Shown here: positions 35,369 to 44,412 of the stretch, piece by piece
How the letters are laid out: every line of letters starts with the position of its first letter
How positions within the stretch are numbered: position 1 is the stretch's first letter
Source: Paludibacter sp.
GTDB taxonomy: Bacteria > Bacteroidota > Bacteroidia > Bacteroidales > Paludibacteraceae
Assembly (NCBI GenBank): GCA_028692715.1
Contig: JAQUWU010000018.1
Coordinates: 21,871 to 85,870 of the forward strand
Length of the DNA: 64,000 bases
Reading direction: 5' to 3'
Translations under genes and position numbers: made by a program
The notes under the pieces: generated by a model
Told to the model about the DNA's origin: nothing
The model's database searches: none
What the model saw: the letters and a program-made list of their open reading frames with translations, nothing else

Positions 35369-35836
35369 ATGAGTAAATCGTATATTTATCCCGGTGCGAA
35401 TTCATTAAATGCCTATTTAACAATTAAAGATTGTAGTAAAGCCATTGAATTTTATAAAAAAGCATTTGATGCAAAAGAATTAGGCAGATTATTAATGCCC
35501 AATGGATTAATTGGTCATGCCGAAATAGAAATTGAAGGAACAATGTTAATGATTGCTGACGAAAATATAGACTGGGGAAACAAAGGACCATTGACAATTG
35601 GTGGAAATCCAATTACAATAGGTTTATATGTTAAGGATGTAGATTCATCTTTTCAAAAAGCAATTGATGCTGGTGCTAAAGAAGTTATGCCAGTTAAGAA
35701 TGAATTTTATGGTGACAGAGTTGGTCAGGTAATGGATCCATTTGGTTATAAATGGATGATTGGAACTCACATAAAAGATGTAAGTTATGAGGAAATGCAG
35801 CAACTTTCTGATCAAATGTTTGCACCAAAAGAATAA
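35369..35836 (+). CDS. VOC/glyoxalase-family protein (PhnB-like)
   Basis: A 155-residue protein of the vicinal-oxygen-chelate fold with two beta-alpha-beta-beta-beta repeats: AYLTIKDCSKAIEFYKKAF, GHAEIEIEGTMLMIAD, then IGLYVKDVDSSFQKAIDAGA and VGQVMDPFGYKWMIGTH. PhnB-like members (DUF1338-free, about 150 residues) have no agreed activity. It follows selD by 100 bases and is closed by a good terminator. Confidence 0.85.
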   Translation: MSKSYIYPGANSLNAYLTIKDCSKAIEFYKKAFDAKELGRLLMPNGLIGHAEIEIEGTMLMIADENIDWGNKGPLTIGGNPITIGLYVKDVDSSFQKAIDAGAKEVMPVKNEFYGDRVGQVMDPFGYKWMIGTHIKDVSYEEMQQLSDQMFAPKE

Positions 35837-35859
35837 CATTAAAATTTTAAATTTATTAT

Positions 35860-35886
35860 AAAGCGGATTTTTTCCGCTTTTTTCTT
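35860..35886 (+). terminator. Terminator after the VOC gene
   Basis: AAAGCGGA and TCCGCTTT form an 8-bp stem with a short T-loop, followed by more T. Confidence 0.85.
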
Positions 35887-35921
35887 TATCTAATTTATAG
35901 GATTTTTAATTAAAGTAATCT

Positions 35922-35929
35922 TATATTTG
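35922..35929 (+). promoter_or_regulatory. -7 box of the potassium uptake operon
   Basis: TATATTTG fits TAnnTTTG and lies 61 bases before the trkH-like start. Confidence 0.5.
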
Positions 35930-35989
35930 CAGAAACAATTATTTTAATATGATGATTTATTTCTGTACTTTGTCCCTTTTTCTTTTCAA

Positions 35990-37750
35990 ATGAAAAATAA
36001 GATCTTCTTATTAAAACAACTTTCTTTTTTTGTGAGCATTATAGCTATGCTTGGGGTTGTTTATGATTTAGGTTTTAATCATCTGTCGTACCAAGTACAA
36101 ATACTCCAATCGGTTTATCTTTTTGCAATGATAGTTGGATTTTTTTCAATTATTATCAGTTATCTCTTTAAAAAAACACGACCTCAACTGAAAGTTTTAC
36201 CCTTTGATTTATTGTTTGCAGTATTTATATTAGTATTGATTTTTTTAGATTTTGAGCTACTATTTGAAAGTAACTTTTCCTTTTTGTATTTTCTGAAAGA
36301 TAAAATTTGGGTTTACATTGCTTTAGTTTTTATTTTCATACGGGAACTGTCATACAGTAATTTTGATTTCAAGCGAATATATCTTAATCCGGCACAACTT
36401 TTTATCCTGAGTTTTTTATTTATCATTTTTGCTGGCACAGTCATACTTTTATTGCCCAAAGCTACCTATACTCACATTTCAATCATAGATGCCTTGTTTA
36501 CTTCCACCAGTGCAGTTTGCGTAACCGGATTGGTTGTGGTTGATACGGGTACTTATTTTACTGAATTTGGACGGTTTGCCATTCTTATATTGATTCAATT
36601 AGGTGGACTGGGAATAATGACTTTTACCAGTTACTTCAGCTATTTTTTTAAAGCAGGTTCATCGTACGAAAACCAGTTGATGATAAGTGCCATGAATAAT
36701 ACTGAAAAAATAGGAGAGGTTTTTAGTACCTTAAAACGAATTATATTGATTACTTTTATTATCGAAGGTGTTGGCGCATTGCTCATTTTACAAAGCCTAG
36801 ACCTTACTATAATTCCGGCATTTACTGACAGGGTATTTTTCTCTGTTTTTCATTCGGTTTCCGGATTTTGTAATGCTGGATTTTCAACGCTTCAAAATAG
36901 TTTTTACGAACCGGCTTATCGTTTTAATTATCCGCTTCATTTAATTATCGCCTTTCTGATTATTATGGGAGGAATTGGATTTCCGATTGTTTTCAATTTA
37001 CTGAGTTTTATTAAGAATAGTATAAAAAATCTTTTTTTTAAAATGGTCGGAAGACGAGATCACATTCGTATTCAACAGATTATTAATGTAAACACACGTA
37101 TTGTATTGGTCACATCGTTGATACTGATAGTTTTGGGAACGATTCTGTTTTTTATTTTTGAATATAATAATACGCTAACCGAACACGGATTTTTTGGAAA
37201 ATTGGTGACTGCATTTTTCGAATCGGTAACCACCCGAACTGCAGGATTTAATACTGTTGATACTTCGGTAATGACAATTCCTACCGTTATGATGATGATT
37301 TTTTTAATGTGGGTAGGAGCTTCTCCCGGTTCAACCGGAGGCGGTATTAAAACCAGTACGCTGGCCATTGCTTTTCTCAATTTTCTCAGTTTGGCTCACG
37401 GGAAACCAACTATTGAAGTGTTCAAGCGTGAGATAGCACAAAAATCTGTAAATAGAGCTTTTGCGACTATTATACTTTCCATAATGGTTATCTTCCTGTC
37501 CGTTTTTAGTATTAGTTTGTTCGATATGGATAAGGGTTTACTGAATATTGGTTTTGAATGTGTATCTGCATTTGGCACGGTAGGACTTAGTCGAGGAATT
37601 ACTGCTAGTTTGAGTGATCCGAGCAAATTTGTTTTAATTATAACCATGTTTATAGGTAGAGTGAGCATGTTGAGTATATTTATTGCTTTATTTAAAAAGT
37701 TCTCCATGCATGAATATCGTTATCCAACAGAAGAAGTCTTAATTAATTAA
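35990..37750 (+). CDS. TrkH/KtrB-type potassium channel subunit
   Basis: A 586-residue membrane protein with about 13-14 helices. The four selectivity-filter loops are visible: SAVCVTGLVV, SGFCNAGFST, TRTAGFNTVD and FGTVGLSRG. An N-terminal block of about four extra helices (1-140) precedes the channel, as in several Bacteroidetes TrkH proteins. It moves K+ (or Na+/K+) into the cell with an NAD/ATP-binding TrkA/KtrA ring. Its partner gene follows after 97 bases. Confidence 0.93.
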   Translation: MKNKIFLLKQLSFFVSIIAMLGVVYDLGFNHLSYQVQILQSVYLFAMIVGFFSIIISYLFKKTRPQLKVLPFDLLFAVFILVLIFLDFELLFESNFSFLYFLKDKIWVYIALVFIFIRELSYSNFDFKRIYLNPAQLFILSFLFIIFAGTVILLLPKATYTHISIIDALFTSTSAVCVTGLVVVDTGTYFTEFGRFAILILIQLGGLGIMTFTSYFSYFFKAGSSYENQLMISAMNNTEKIGEVFSTLKRIILITFIIEGVGALLILQSLDLTIIPAFTDRVFFSVFHSVSGFCNAGFSTLQNSFYEPAYRFNYPLHLIIAFLIIMGGIGFPIVFNLLSFIKNSIKNLFFKMVGRRDHIRIQQIINVNTRIVLVTSLILIVLGTILFFIFEYNNTLTEHGFFGKLVTAFFESVTTRTAGFNTVDTSVMTIPTVMMMIFLMWVGASPGSTGGGIKTSTLAIAFLNFLSLAHGKPTIEVFKREIAQKSVNRAFATIILSIMVIFLSVFSISLFDMDKGLLNIGFECVSAFGTVGLSRGITASLSDPSKFVLIITMFIGRVSMLSIFIALFKKFSMHEYRYPTEEVLIN

Positions 37751-37847
37751 AATCAATAATTCTATGAAACGAGCATTAAGACAGATGTTTAAACCATAAA
37801 CTCTGTTTATTGTGAGTTTCAGGTTTCAATTATAAAAAACTAAACAG

Positions 37848-38531
37848 ATGAAATACATTATCATTGGTCTGGGAAATTTCGGGTCGTCCATAGCAGAAAA
37901 GCTAACTAATCTTGGACATGAAGTTATTGGTGTAGATCAGAATATGCACAAGGTGGAAGCTGTAAAAGAGAAGGTATCGTATGCTGTTTGTCTGAACAGT
38001 TCAGATCCTCAGGCAGTATCAAATTTGCCTCTGAAAAATACCGATGTGGTTATGGTTTGTATTGGCGAAGATATTGCAGCCAACATTATGACAACTGCTT
38101 TGATGAAGAAAATGAAAGTGCCACGCTTAATCAGCCGGTCAGTTTCAGCCTTGCACGAAACAGTGTTGGAAGCCATGGGGATTGAAGAAATTGTACGTCC
38201 GGAAGTGGAATCGGCTGAGCGATGGGTGAAAAAACTTACTAATAGTCAATTAGTTGATTCGTTTGAATTATCAAAAGGTCACAGCATTATTGAGGTGATT
38301 GTTCCTGATAAATTTGTAGGGAAAACGCTTGAACAAATAGCTTTAATTAAAAATTATAATGTTTTGGTACTAACTAAAATAAATCAAACTACTGAACGAA
38401 ATCTAATTGGCATTTCTCATAAAACTTCAAAAGTTCAAGGTGTAATAACGGCTGATACCGTTTTCGAAAAAGGAGATATTATGGTGTTGTATGGAAAGGA
38501 TACTGATATTCAAAATGTGTTGAAGAAATAA
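37848..38531 (+). CDS. TrkA/KtrA-type regulatory subunit
   Basis: A 227-residue protein with an RCK_N Rossmann domain (YIIIGLGNFGSSIAEKL, about 1-135) and an RCK_C domain (about 140-227). It has a single RCK pair, like KtrA, not the double one of E. coli TrkA (458 residues). It gates the adjacent channel by binding nucleotides. Confidence 0.92.
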   Translation: MKYIIIGLGNFGSSIAEKLTNLGHEVIGVDQNMHKVEAVKEKVSYAVCLNSSDPQAVSNLPLKNTDVVMVCIGEDIAANIMTTALMKKMKVPRLISRSVSALHETVLEAMGIEEIVRPEVESAERWVKKLTNSQLVDSFELSKGHSIIEVIVPDKFVGKTLEQIALIKNYNVLVLTKINQTTERNLIGISHKTSKVQGVITADTVFEKGDIMVLYGKDTDIQNVLKK

Positions 38532-38700
38532 GGTTTTGCGTGTACAGTGGGTACTTACTTGAATAAAATAAATTTCAATTAATTCTTTGTTATTACATAT
38601 TCTAAGAATCCAATGTATTTAATTATTATTTTGTTCATTTTTAAAACCATTAAAATCGTTAGCTCAATTTATAAGATTTTGGAAGCTATTTTATAAAAAA
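38532..38700. other. Gap before the acyltransferase gene
   Basis: AT-rich, with no element or clear promoter recognised. Confidence 0.3.
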
Positions 38701-39825
38701 ATGAAAATTTTAGATAAGTTTTTAATTCATCACCGGAAGAGAATTGTAGGATTGGACATTTTACGAAGTTTTGCTATTTTCTTTGTAGTTTATTATCATG
38801 GTCGGTTTTTAATTCCCCCTGAAAACAGGATTCTGTACGATAGAATTCAACTTTTTAAAATAGATGGAGTTTCCATTTTTTTTGTTCTGAGTGGTTTTTT
38901 AATTGGGGGCATTTTATTAAAAATCATCAATAAAACGGATTTTAAAAGAAAAGACTTGCTTAATTTTTGGATCAGAAGATGGTTCAGAACTATTCCTAAT
39001 TATTTATTTGTTTTGTCGTTGTTATTAATAAGCAGCTATATTGCAAGAAATAATTTTGGAGATTTTAATCTTAAATATTTCATTTTCTCTCAAAATTTAT
39101 TCAGTCCACATCCCAATTTTTTTCCAGAAGCCTGGAGTTTGGCAATTGAAGAATGGTTTTATTTATTATTCCCTTTATCTTGCTATATTATTCATGAATT
39201 ATTAAAAAACAAAACCAAATCAATTTTAATTTCAGCTATAATTTTTATTTTAATTCCTCTAATAATAAGGATTATAAAATTCGAAAATGGAATTATTATT
39301 AATGATTTTGATGCAGAATTCAGAAAAGTAGTAATCTACAGGTTAGATAGCATTATGTATGGTGTTATTGCTGCGTATGTACTTTACAAATATCCTGAAT
39401 TTTGGGAAAAATCAAAATTATATTTTTTATTTAGCGGGATATTTTTAATTCTCTTATTAAATATAGAAGTTCTAAATTTGAAATATTTATATGAACCGCT
39501 TTTTTTTAATATAGAATCAATAACTACCTTTTGTTTTATACCTTTTTTATCCACCTATAAATCCACTAAATATAAATTTTTAGATTCTTTTTTTATATTT
39601 ATAAGTATTATTTCTTATTCCATGTATTTATTGAATCTTACACCGGTTCAAAGGGTTTTACTACCAACTTTGAATAAATTATTGGGTAGGACAGAACTAT
39701 TTTCAACTGATGTTTATATCACAAATTATATTGCTTTTTGGTTCTTTACAATTGTTGGCTCGTATGTTTTGTATACTATTTTTGAGAATCCAGTAACAAA
39801 GTTTAGGGATAGAATTAAGCTGTAA
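38701..39825 (+). CDS. Acyltransferase 3 family membrane protein (OafA/YrhL-like)
   Basis: A 374-residue protein with about ten membrane helices. The family markers are GLDILRSFAIFFVVYYHGRF (His in the first helix), IFFVLSGFLIGGILL and WSLAIEEWFYLLFPL. Such proteins transfer acyl groups, often acetyl, to surface polysaccharides or peptidoglycan from the cytoplasmic side. No glycan synthesis genes are close, so the acceptor is unknown. It is transcribed towards the U32 gene and shares a terminator with it. Confidence 0.9.
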   Translation: MKILDKFLIHHRKRIVGLDILRSFAIFFVVYYHGRFLIPPENRILYDRIQLFKIDGVSIFFVLSGFLIGGILLKIINKTDFKRKDLLNFWIRRWFRTIPNYLFVLSLLLISSYIARNNFGDFNLKYFIFSQNLFSPHPNFFPEAWSLAIEEWFYLLFPLSCYIIHELLKNKTKSILISAIIFILIPLIIRIIKFENGIIINDFDAEFRKVVIYRLDSIMYGVIAAYVLYKYPEFWEKSKLYFLFSGIFLILLLNIEVLNLKYLYEPLFFNIESITTFCFIPFLSTYKSTKYKFLDSFFIFISIISYSMYLLNLTPVQRVLLPTLNKLLGRTELFSTDVYITNYIAFWFFTIVGSYVLYTIFENPVTKFRDRIKL

Positions 39826-39857
39826 ATAATAACAATAAATGAGAAATTTATAAATTT

Positions 39858-39883
39858 AAAAAGCGGAATTTACTCCGCTTTTT
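39858..39883. terminator. Bidirectional terminator between convergent genes
   Basis: AAAAAGCGGA and TCCGCTTTTT form a 10-bp stem with A and T runs on both sides. The stop codon of the minus-strand U32 gene lies in the loop, so its last codons are part of the terminator. Confidence 0.85.
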
Positions 39884-41180
39884 GTTTTCCATGTTCGGTG
39901 GGTACAATTTTAAATAATTTATCGTTCCGTCGAATCAATTCATTTGTTTTCATTGAGAAATAAGTTCCTTTTTCTACTTTATCTGTTGGTTTCTGTTTTA
40001 CACGCATTTCTTTTACCACATCTTCGTAGGCTCCCGTTGTTTCACCGGTAATCAGAATTTCATCACCCACTTCAAGGTATTGTGCTTCTAGTAAAAATTC
40101 AGCTACGCCCAATTTATTAAAGAAGTTGGTACATTTGCCTACATAAATCTTTTTATGTGTAGCTTCCGAACCATAGTTAGCACTCCATTCGCCAAGACGC
40201 TGTCCGAGGTAATAGCCGTTCCAAAAACCACGATTAAACACCTTGGCAAGGCGAGTGTCCCATTCAGCTACTTTCGTTTCGGAAAACGTCCCGGAAAGGC
40301 ATGATTCAATAGCTTCTTTGTAGCAGGATACAACTGTTTTTACATATTCAGCTCCCCGGGCCCGACCTTCAATTTTGAAAACATGCACACCAGCTTTTAG
40401 CATTTCGTCCACAAAACCGATTGTTTTCAGATCTTTTGGTGACATGATATATTCGTTGTCTATTTCCAGTTCAATTTCTGAATCTTTATCTTTTACCACG
40501 TACTCACGGCGGCAGATTTGATTGCAGGCGCCCCTATTCGCAGATAGATTTTTCTCGTGTAGGCTTAGATAACATTTTCCTGAAACAGCCATGCAAAGTG
40601 CTCCGTGACAGAACATTTCAATGCGAATCAGTTCGCCATTTTTACCTCGAATATTATCGTTTATAATAGATTGATAGATTTCTGAAACCTGTTGCATATT
40701 TAGTTCCCGTGCCAGCACTACTACATCGGCAAATTGAGCATAAAATTTCAATGCTTCCACATTTGAAATGTTCAATTGTGTGGATAGATGAATTTCTACA
40801 CCAATGGAATTAGCATACATTAAAGCCGCTACATCGGCTGCGATTATGGCAGAAACATTTGATTCTTTTGCTACATCAATTATTTCGCGCATTAACGTCA
40901 AATCACCATCGTAAAGTATGGTATTGACTGTCAAGTAGCTTTTTACATTATTTTCTTTACAAATGCGTACTATTTCGCGTAAATCGTCGGTAGTAAAATT
41001 ACTGCTCGACTTACTACGCATATTTAATTTTTCAATGCCAAAATACACCGAATCTGCTCCGGCTTTAATAGCAGCCGAAAGGCTTTCCCACGAACCAGCA
41101 GGAGCCATGATTTCGTAAGCCCCCCTCCCCCTGAAGGGGGTGTTGAAGTTAGTTTCTTTTTGTATGTTTTCTTTATTCAT
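39870..41180 (-). CDS. U32 family protein (TrhP/YegQ-like, possible tRNA hydroxylation)
   Basis: A 436-residue protein of peptidase family U32: MAPAGSWESLSAAIKAGADSV, the radical/metal-site region HGALCMAVSGKCYLS and NRGACNQICRREY with four conserved cysteines for an Fe-S cluster, and KIEGRARG. Its length fits TrhP (about 450), which hydroxylates U34 of tRNA, better than RlhA (about 650). The label collagenase is historical. The first 24 residues (including TNFNTPFRGRGAYE) derive from a CCCCTAA/GGGG element. The ancestral start was probably near MAPAGS (residue 25). Confidence 0.88.
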   Translation of the reverse strand: MNKENIQKETNFNTPFRGRGAYEIMAPAGSWESLSAAIKAGADSVYFGIEKLNMRSKSSSNFTTDDLREIVRICKENNVKSYLTVNTILYDGDLTLMREIIDVAKESNVSAIIAADVAALMYANSIGVEIHLSTQLNISNVEALKFYAQFADVVVLARELNMQQVSEIYQSIINDNIRGKNGELIRIEMFCHGALCMAVSGKCYLSLHEKNLSANRGACNQICRREYVVKDKDSEIELEIDNEYIMSPKDLKTIGFVDEMLKAGVHVFKIEGRARGAEYVKTVVSCYKEAIESCLSGTFSETKVAEWDTRLAKVFNRGFWNGYYLGQRLGEWSANYGSEATHKKIYVGKCTNFFNKLGVAEFLLEAQYLEVGDEILITGETTGAYEDVVKEMRVKQKPTDKVEKGTYFSMKTNELIRRNDKLFKIVPTEHGKQKAE

Positions 41181-41281
41181 TTTTTGAAATTCTAAAATAT
41201 TTTTTCAAATTTGCACTTATCTAAAAGCCCCCTTCAGGGGGTTGGGGGTTCTTTCTTGTTCCCCTTTAGGGGTTAGGGGTA
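41119..41281. repeat. CCCCTAA/GGGG element cluster, three arms
   Basis: Arms lie at 41119-41142 (CCCCCTGAAGGGGG core, inside the U32 reading frame), 41227-41250 (CCCCCTTCAGGGGGTTGGGGG, 41228-41248) and 41258-41281 (CCCCTTTAGGGGTTAGGGG, 41261-41279). The first two are inverted and have the C-G compensating change CTGAAG/CTTCAG instead of CTAAAG/CTTTAG. The third overlaps the end of the next minus-strand gene and provides its stop codon. Confidence 0.85.
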
Positions 41282-42151
41282 TTTTGGCGTAAGCTTTTCA
41301 ATTGGAAAACTTATTCCCACCCTAATTTGATGATACGGAAAATCCTTTATTCCATATTGATATTGGGCAAAATAATCCATATATCCTTTCATAATGGAGA
41401 ATTTGGCTGCATAAACCAACGGAGTGTCGCCATAATCGTGTAAAGGACTTAATCCATTGTGAGTATAAATCCATCCCGAATACCCTGAAAGGGTATTTTC
41501 TAATTTCCAGTTAGTATTACCCAGAATAATTTTAGCTCCATACATAGGTGCATCATCCTGTGTGCTGTTAGTTGTTTCCCAACACATAAAACCCACATTT
41601 GCCACTCCACGTATTTCACTGATAAATCTACTTTTGGTAAAGATGGATTTTCCCACTTCCAAATCGAAATAATAGCCTGGCGTGTCAAAGTAGCGTCTAT
41701 CATAGTTATTTAATGCTGAAGCTGTCTTTAAAGTAGAGTTAAGAATTACAGCAGGTGCAAATATCTTCTCTTTTAATATTGAAATTCGTGTCTGAATATA
41801 GAAATCTCCGGCTGCTTTTCCCGATGTGTTTCCATTTGCCATATCACGTTGTAAACTAACTTGTTCTGAAACTTTATATGTTTCGAATAGGCTTGTCCAT
41901 ATTTTTAAAGATACCCGTTCGGACAATAATGGAATTTCTATTTTGAAATATCCGTTTTTTGTTTGGTCACCAAATCCAAAATAGTAATCCCCCATTAAAC
42001 TAATGGTTGTTTTTGTCGGAATTCTGGCATCGGTAAATTCAGGAACCGGATTAGCATTAGGTCCAAACCATGCGGTGGAGTATTTAGCCTGCGCAAAAAT
42101 GGATGGTTGAATGATAATAAAAAGGATGATATAAATGATTTTTTTTCTCAT
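41273..42151 (-). CDS. Exported beta-rich protein of unknown function
   Basis: A 292-residue protein with signal peptide (1-20, ending SIFAQ) and a body rich in aromatic beta-strands, such as ISLMGDYYFGFGDQTKNGYF and YMDYFAQYQYGIKDFPYHQI, consistent with an outer-membrane barrel or a surface protein. I do not recognise a family. The final residues KYP and the stop codon read through a CCCCTAA repeat arm, so the natural C-terminus may have been trimmed. Confidence 0.75.
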   Translation of the reverse strand: MRKKIIYIILFIIIQPSIFAQAKYSTAWFGPNANPVPEFTDARIPTKTTISLMGDYYFGFGDQTKNGYFKIEIPLLSERVSLKIWTSLFETYKVSEQVSLQRDMANGNTSGKAAGDFYIQTRISILKEKIFAPAVILNSTLKTASALNNYDRRYFDTPGYYFDLEVGKSIFTKSRFISEIRGVANVGFMCWETTNSTQDDAPMYGAKIILGNTNWKLENTLSGYSGWIYTHNGLSPLHDYGDTPLVYAAKFSIMKGYMDYFAQYQYGIKDFPYHQIRVGISFPIEKLTPKYP

Positions 42152-42174
42152 TTAATTTTTGATTAATGCGACTG

Positions 42175-42182
42175 CAAAGATA
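42175..42182 (-). promoter_or_regulatory. -7 box for the exported protein gene
   Basis: Minus-strand TATCTTTG (TAnnTTTG), 24 bases before the ATG at 42151. Confidence 0.55.
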
Positions 42183-42273
42183 AGGAAATGAATTGATTTT
42201 GAAATTTTCGGTTAGGACTGGTTCAACTTTTCTAACTGAACCATTAGTATAAGTGATTTGAAATTTCTTCTTA

Positions 42274-43188
42274 TTAATGCATGGGACGTTTTTTAATCAT
42301 ACCGCCTTTTACATCCTTTACACTATGCATGATAATAAAAGCATCTTTATCAATATTATCAATTTCCGTCCTTAATTTCGTTAGTTCCAAGCGGGTAATT
42401 AAAGTGTAAACAATATCTGTTTTTTTTAAGACTTCGCCTCTTTTTGCAAATCCTTTTTTACCATAATAAACAGTACATCCTCTTCCTAATTTTTCAATTA
42501 TTGCCAATCTGATTTCTTCATTTTTTTCCGAAATTATTGTAACTCCTATATATTCTTCAATACCTGAGACTATAAAATCAACCGTTTTAGATGCAGCAAG
42601 GTACGTAAGCATGGCGTATAAGGCAATTTCTATTGAAAAAACATAAGCTGAAACTGAAAAAATAATTACATTAAACACCATAATAACATCACCAATTGTA
42701 AAAGATGTTTTTCGCCCCAGATACACTGCCAATACTTCAGTTCCGTCTATTACAGCACCACCACGCATAGCTAATCCAATACCCAAACCCAAAAAGAAAC
42801 CACCAAAAACCGCAATTAGCAATTTATCGTGCGTAATGATTGGAAATGGAATAAAGTGAACAGTGAGTGCTAACAATATAATTGCAATTAAACTTCTAAA
42901 GGCAAATCTTTTGCTAACAGTAGAATATGCCAAAATTATGAATGGAATATTTATGGCTATTAAAAGTATTGAAAAAGATATATTTGTTAAATCGGTAAGT
43001 ATAAGCGATATTCCGGTTACACCACCATCAATAAAGGAATTTGGTAATAAAAACCCTCTTAACCCAAATCCAGCCGATACAATCCCTAAACCTATAATAA
43101 ACCAATTTTGTAAAAAACGGATAAATTGTTTTAAAGTATAAACATTCTTTATAGCTTGATTTTTAACTTGTTTTGCAGTATGTTTCAT
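42274..43188 (-). CDS. YitT family membrane protein (DUF2179)
   Basis: A 304-residue protein with five to six membrane helices (about 25-205; GLRGFLLPNSFIDGGVTGISL, LGLGIGLAMRGGAVIDGTEVLA) and a C-terminal cytosolic DUF2179 domain (YIGVTIISEKNEEIRLAIIEKLGRG, about 220-300). This is the YitT/UPF0750 layout. The function is unsettled. A -7 box TATTTTTG (plus 43212-43219) lies 24 bases upstream. Confidence 0.9.
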   Translation of the reverse strand: MKHTAKQVKNQAIKNVYTLKQFIRFLQNWFIIGLGIVSAGFGLRGFLLPNSFIDGGVTGISLILTDLTNISFSILLIAINIPFIILAYSTVSKRFAFRSLIAIILLALTVHFIPFPIITHDKLLIAVFGGFFLGLGIGLAMRGGAVIDGTEVLAVYLGRKTSFTIGDVIMVFNVIIFSVSAYVFSIEIALYAMLTYLAASKTVDFIVSGIEEYIGVTIISEKNEEIRLAIIEKLGRGCTVYYGKKGFAKRGEVLKKTDIVYTLITRLELTKLRTEIDNIDKDAFIIMHSVKDVKGGMIKKRPMH

Positions 43189-43268
43189 GAAAAATTATTT
43201 TTAAATTTTTACAAAAATAATGAATATAGTTGATAACAGTTGTTTCAAATGATAATTGAAACTTGTTT

Positions 43269-43300
43269 TTTGTTCTGTATCAATTAAATATTTACCTTTG
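43269..43300 (+). promoter_or_regulatory. Promoter of the dus gene
   Basis: TTTG (43269-43272) and TACCTTTG (43293-43300) are 20 bases apart and end 20 bases before the ATG, which is a good match to the Bacteroidetes consensus. Confidence 0.7.
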
Positions 43301-43320
43301 CACTCCAATTTTGTATAAAT

Positions 43321-44334
43321 ATGAAGATTTCAAACATAGAATTTCCTGATAAGCCATTATTTCTTGCTCCTATGGAGGATGTTACTGATCCTGCATTTCG
43401 CTTGTTGTGTAAACGTTTCGGAGTGGATATGGTTTACACTGAATTTATTTCGGCGGATGCCTTGATACGAAATGTCAACCGAACTACCCAGAAACTGACT
43501 ATTTACGATGAGGAACGTCCGGTAGCTATTCAACTGTACGGTCGTGAAGCTGATGCGATGGCCGAAGCAGCGATAATTGCTGCCGAAGCAAATCCAGAGA
43601 TTATTGACTTGAATTTTGGATGTCCTGTAAAGAAAGTTGCAGGAAAAGGAGCAGGAGCGGGGCTGTTAAGGGATATTCCAAAAATGCTTGAAATCACTTC
43701 AGCCGTTGTTAAAGCTGTAAATCTTCCTGTGACCGTAAAAACACGATTAGGTTGGGACGAAGACAATAAAATCATAGTCGATTTAGCCGAACAACTACAG
43801 GATTGTGGAATTGCAGCCTTGGCCATTCATGGTCGCACGCGATCGCAAATGTATAAAGGGGAAGCTGACTGGACGTTGATTGGTGAGGTAAAAAATAATC
43901 AGCGAATGCACATTCCCATTATTGGAAATGGCGATGTTACTACGCCTGAACGTGCTGCCGAATGTTTTGATAAATATGGTGTGGATGCTGTTATGGTTGG
44001 TCGTGCTGCTATTGGTCGCCCTTGGATTTTTGGGGAAATGAAAGAATATTTTAAAACAGGCGAATCGCTCAACTTGCTTTCTTTTGATGAACAAAAATCC
44101 ATTTTAAAAGAACACATAATTTCTTCTGTAAAATGGCTGGATATTGATGATACAACCGATATCGAAAGTGTTTCGAACCAGCGTTTAAAAGGAATTATTC
44201 ACAGTCGCCGTCATTTAGCAGCAACTCCCGTTTTTAAAGGCATTCCAAATTTTAAAGAGACGCGAATTGCCATGTTAAGAGCCGAGACTTTAAATGAACT
44301 TTTTAGAATAATTGATTCAGTAGAAGTCCCTTAA
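43321..44334 (+). CDS. dusB: tRNA-dihydrouridine synthase (DusB-like)
   Basis: A 337-residue FMN enzyme that reduces uridines in the tRNA D-loop. Motifs: APMEDVTDPAFRLLC, INFGCPVKKVAGKGAGAGLL with catalytic C101, VKTRLGWD, AIHGRTRSQMYKGEADW and VMVGRAAIGRPWIF. The C-terminal helical domain (about 240-337) binds tRNA. It is DusB-like by length and motifs, and the only dus gene in the window. The M13 peptidase gene follows after 78 bases. Confidence 0.92.
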   Translation: MKISNIEFPDKPLFLAPMEDVTDPAFRLLCKRFGVDMVYTEFISADALIRNVNRTTQKLTIYDEERPVAIQLYGREADAMAEAAIIAAEANPEIIDLNFGCPVKKVAGKGAGAGLLRDIPKMLEITSAVVKAVNLPVTVKTRLGWDEDNKIIVDLAEQLQDCGIAALAIHGRTRSQMYKGEADWTLIGEVKNNQRMHIPIIGNGDVTTPERAAECFDKYGVDAVMVGRAAIGRPWIFGEMKEYFKTGESLNLLSFDEQKSILKEHIISSVKWLDIDDTTDIESVSNQRLKGIIHSRRHLAATPVFKGIPNFKETRIAMLRAETLNELFRIIDSVEVP

Positions 44335-44412
44335 AATTCAAAATAGTATATTTCTTAAAACATTAATTATAAAAAATTGTTATATAATACAGTTCTCTAA
44401 AAAAATTAAACA

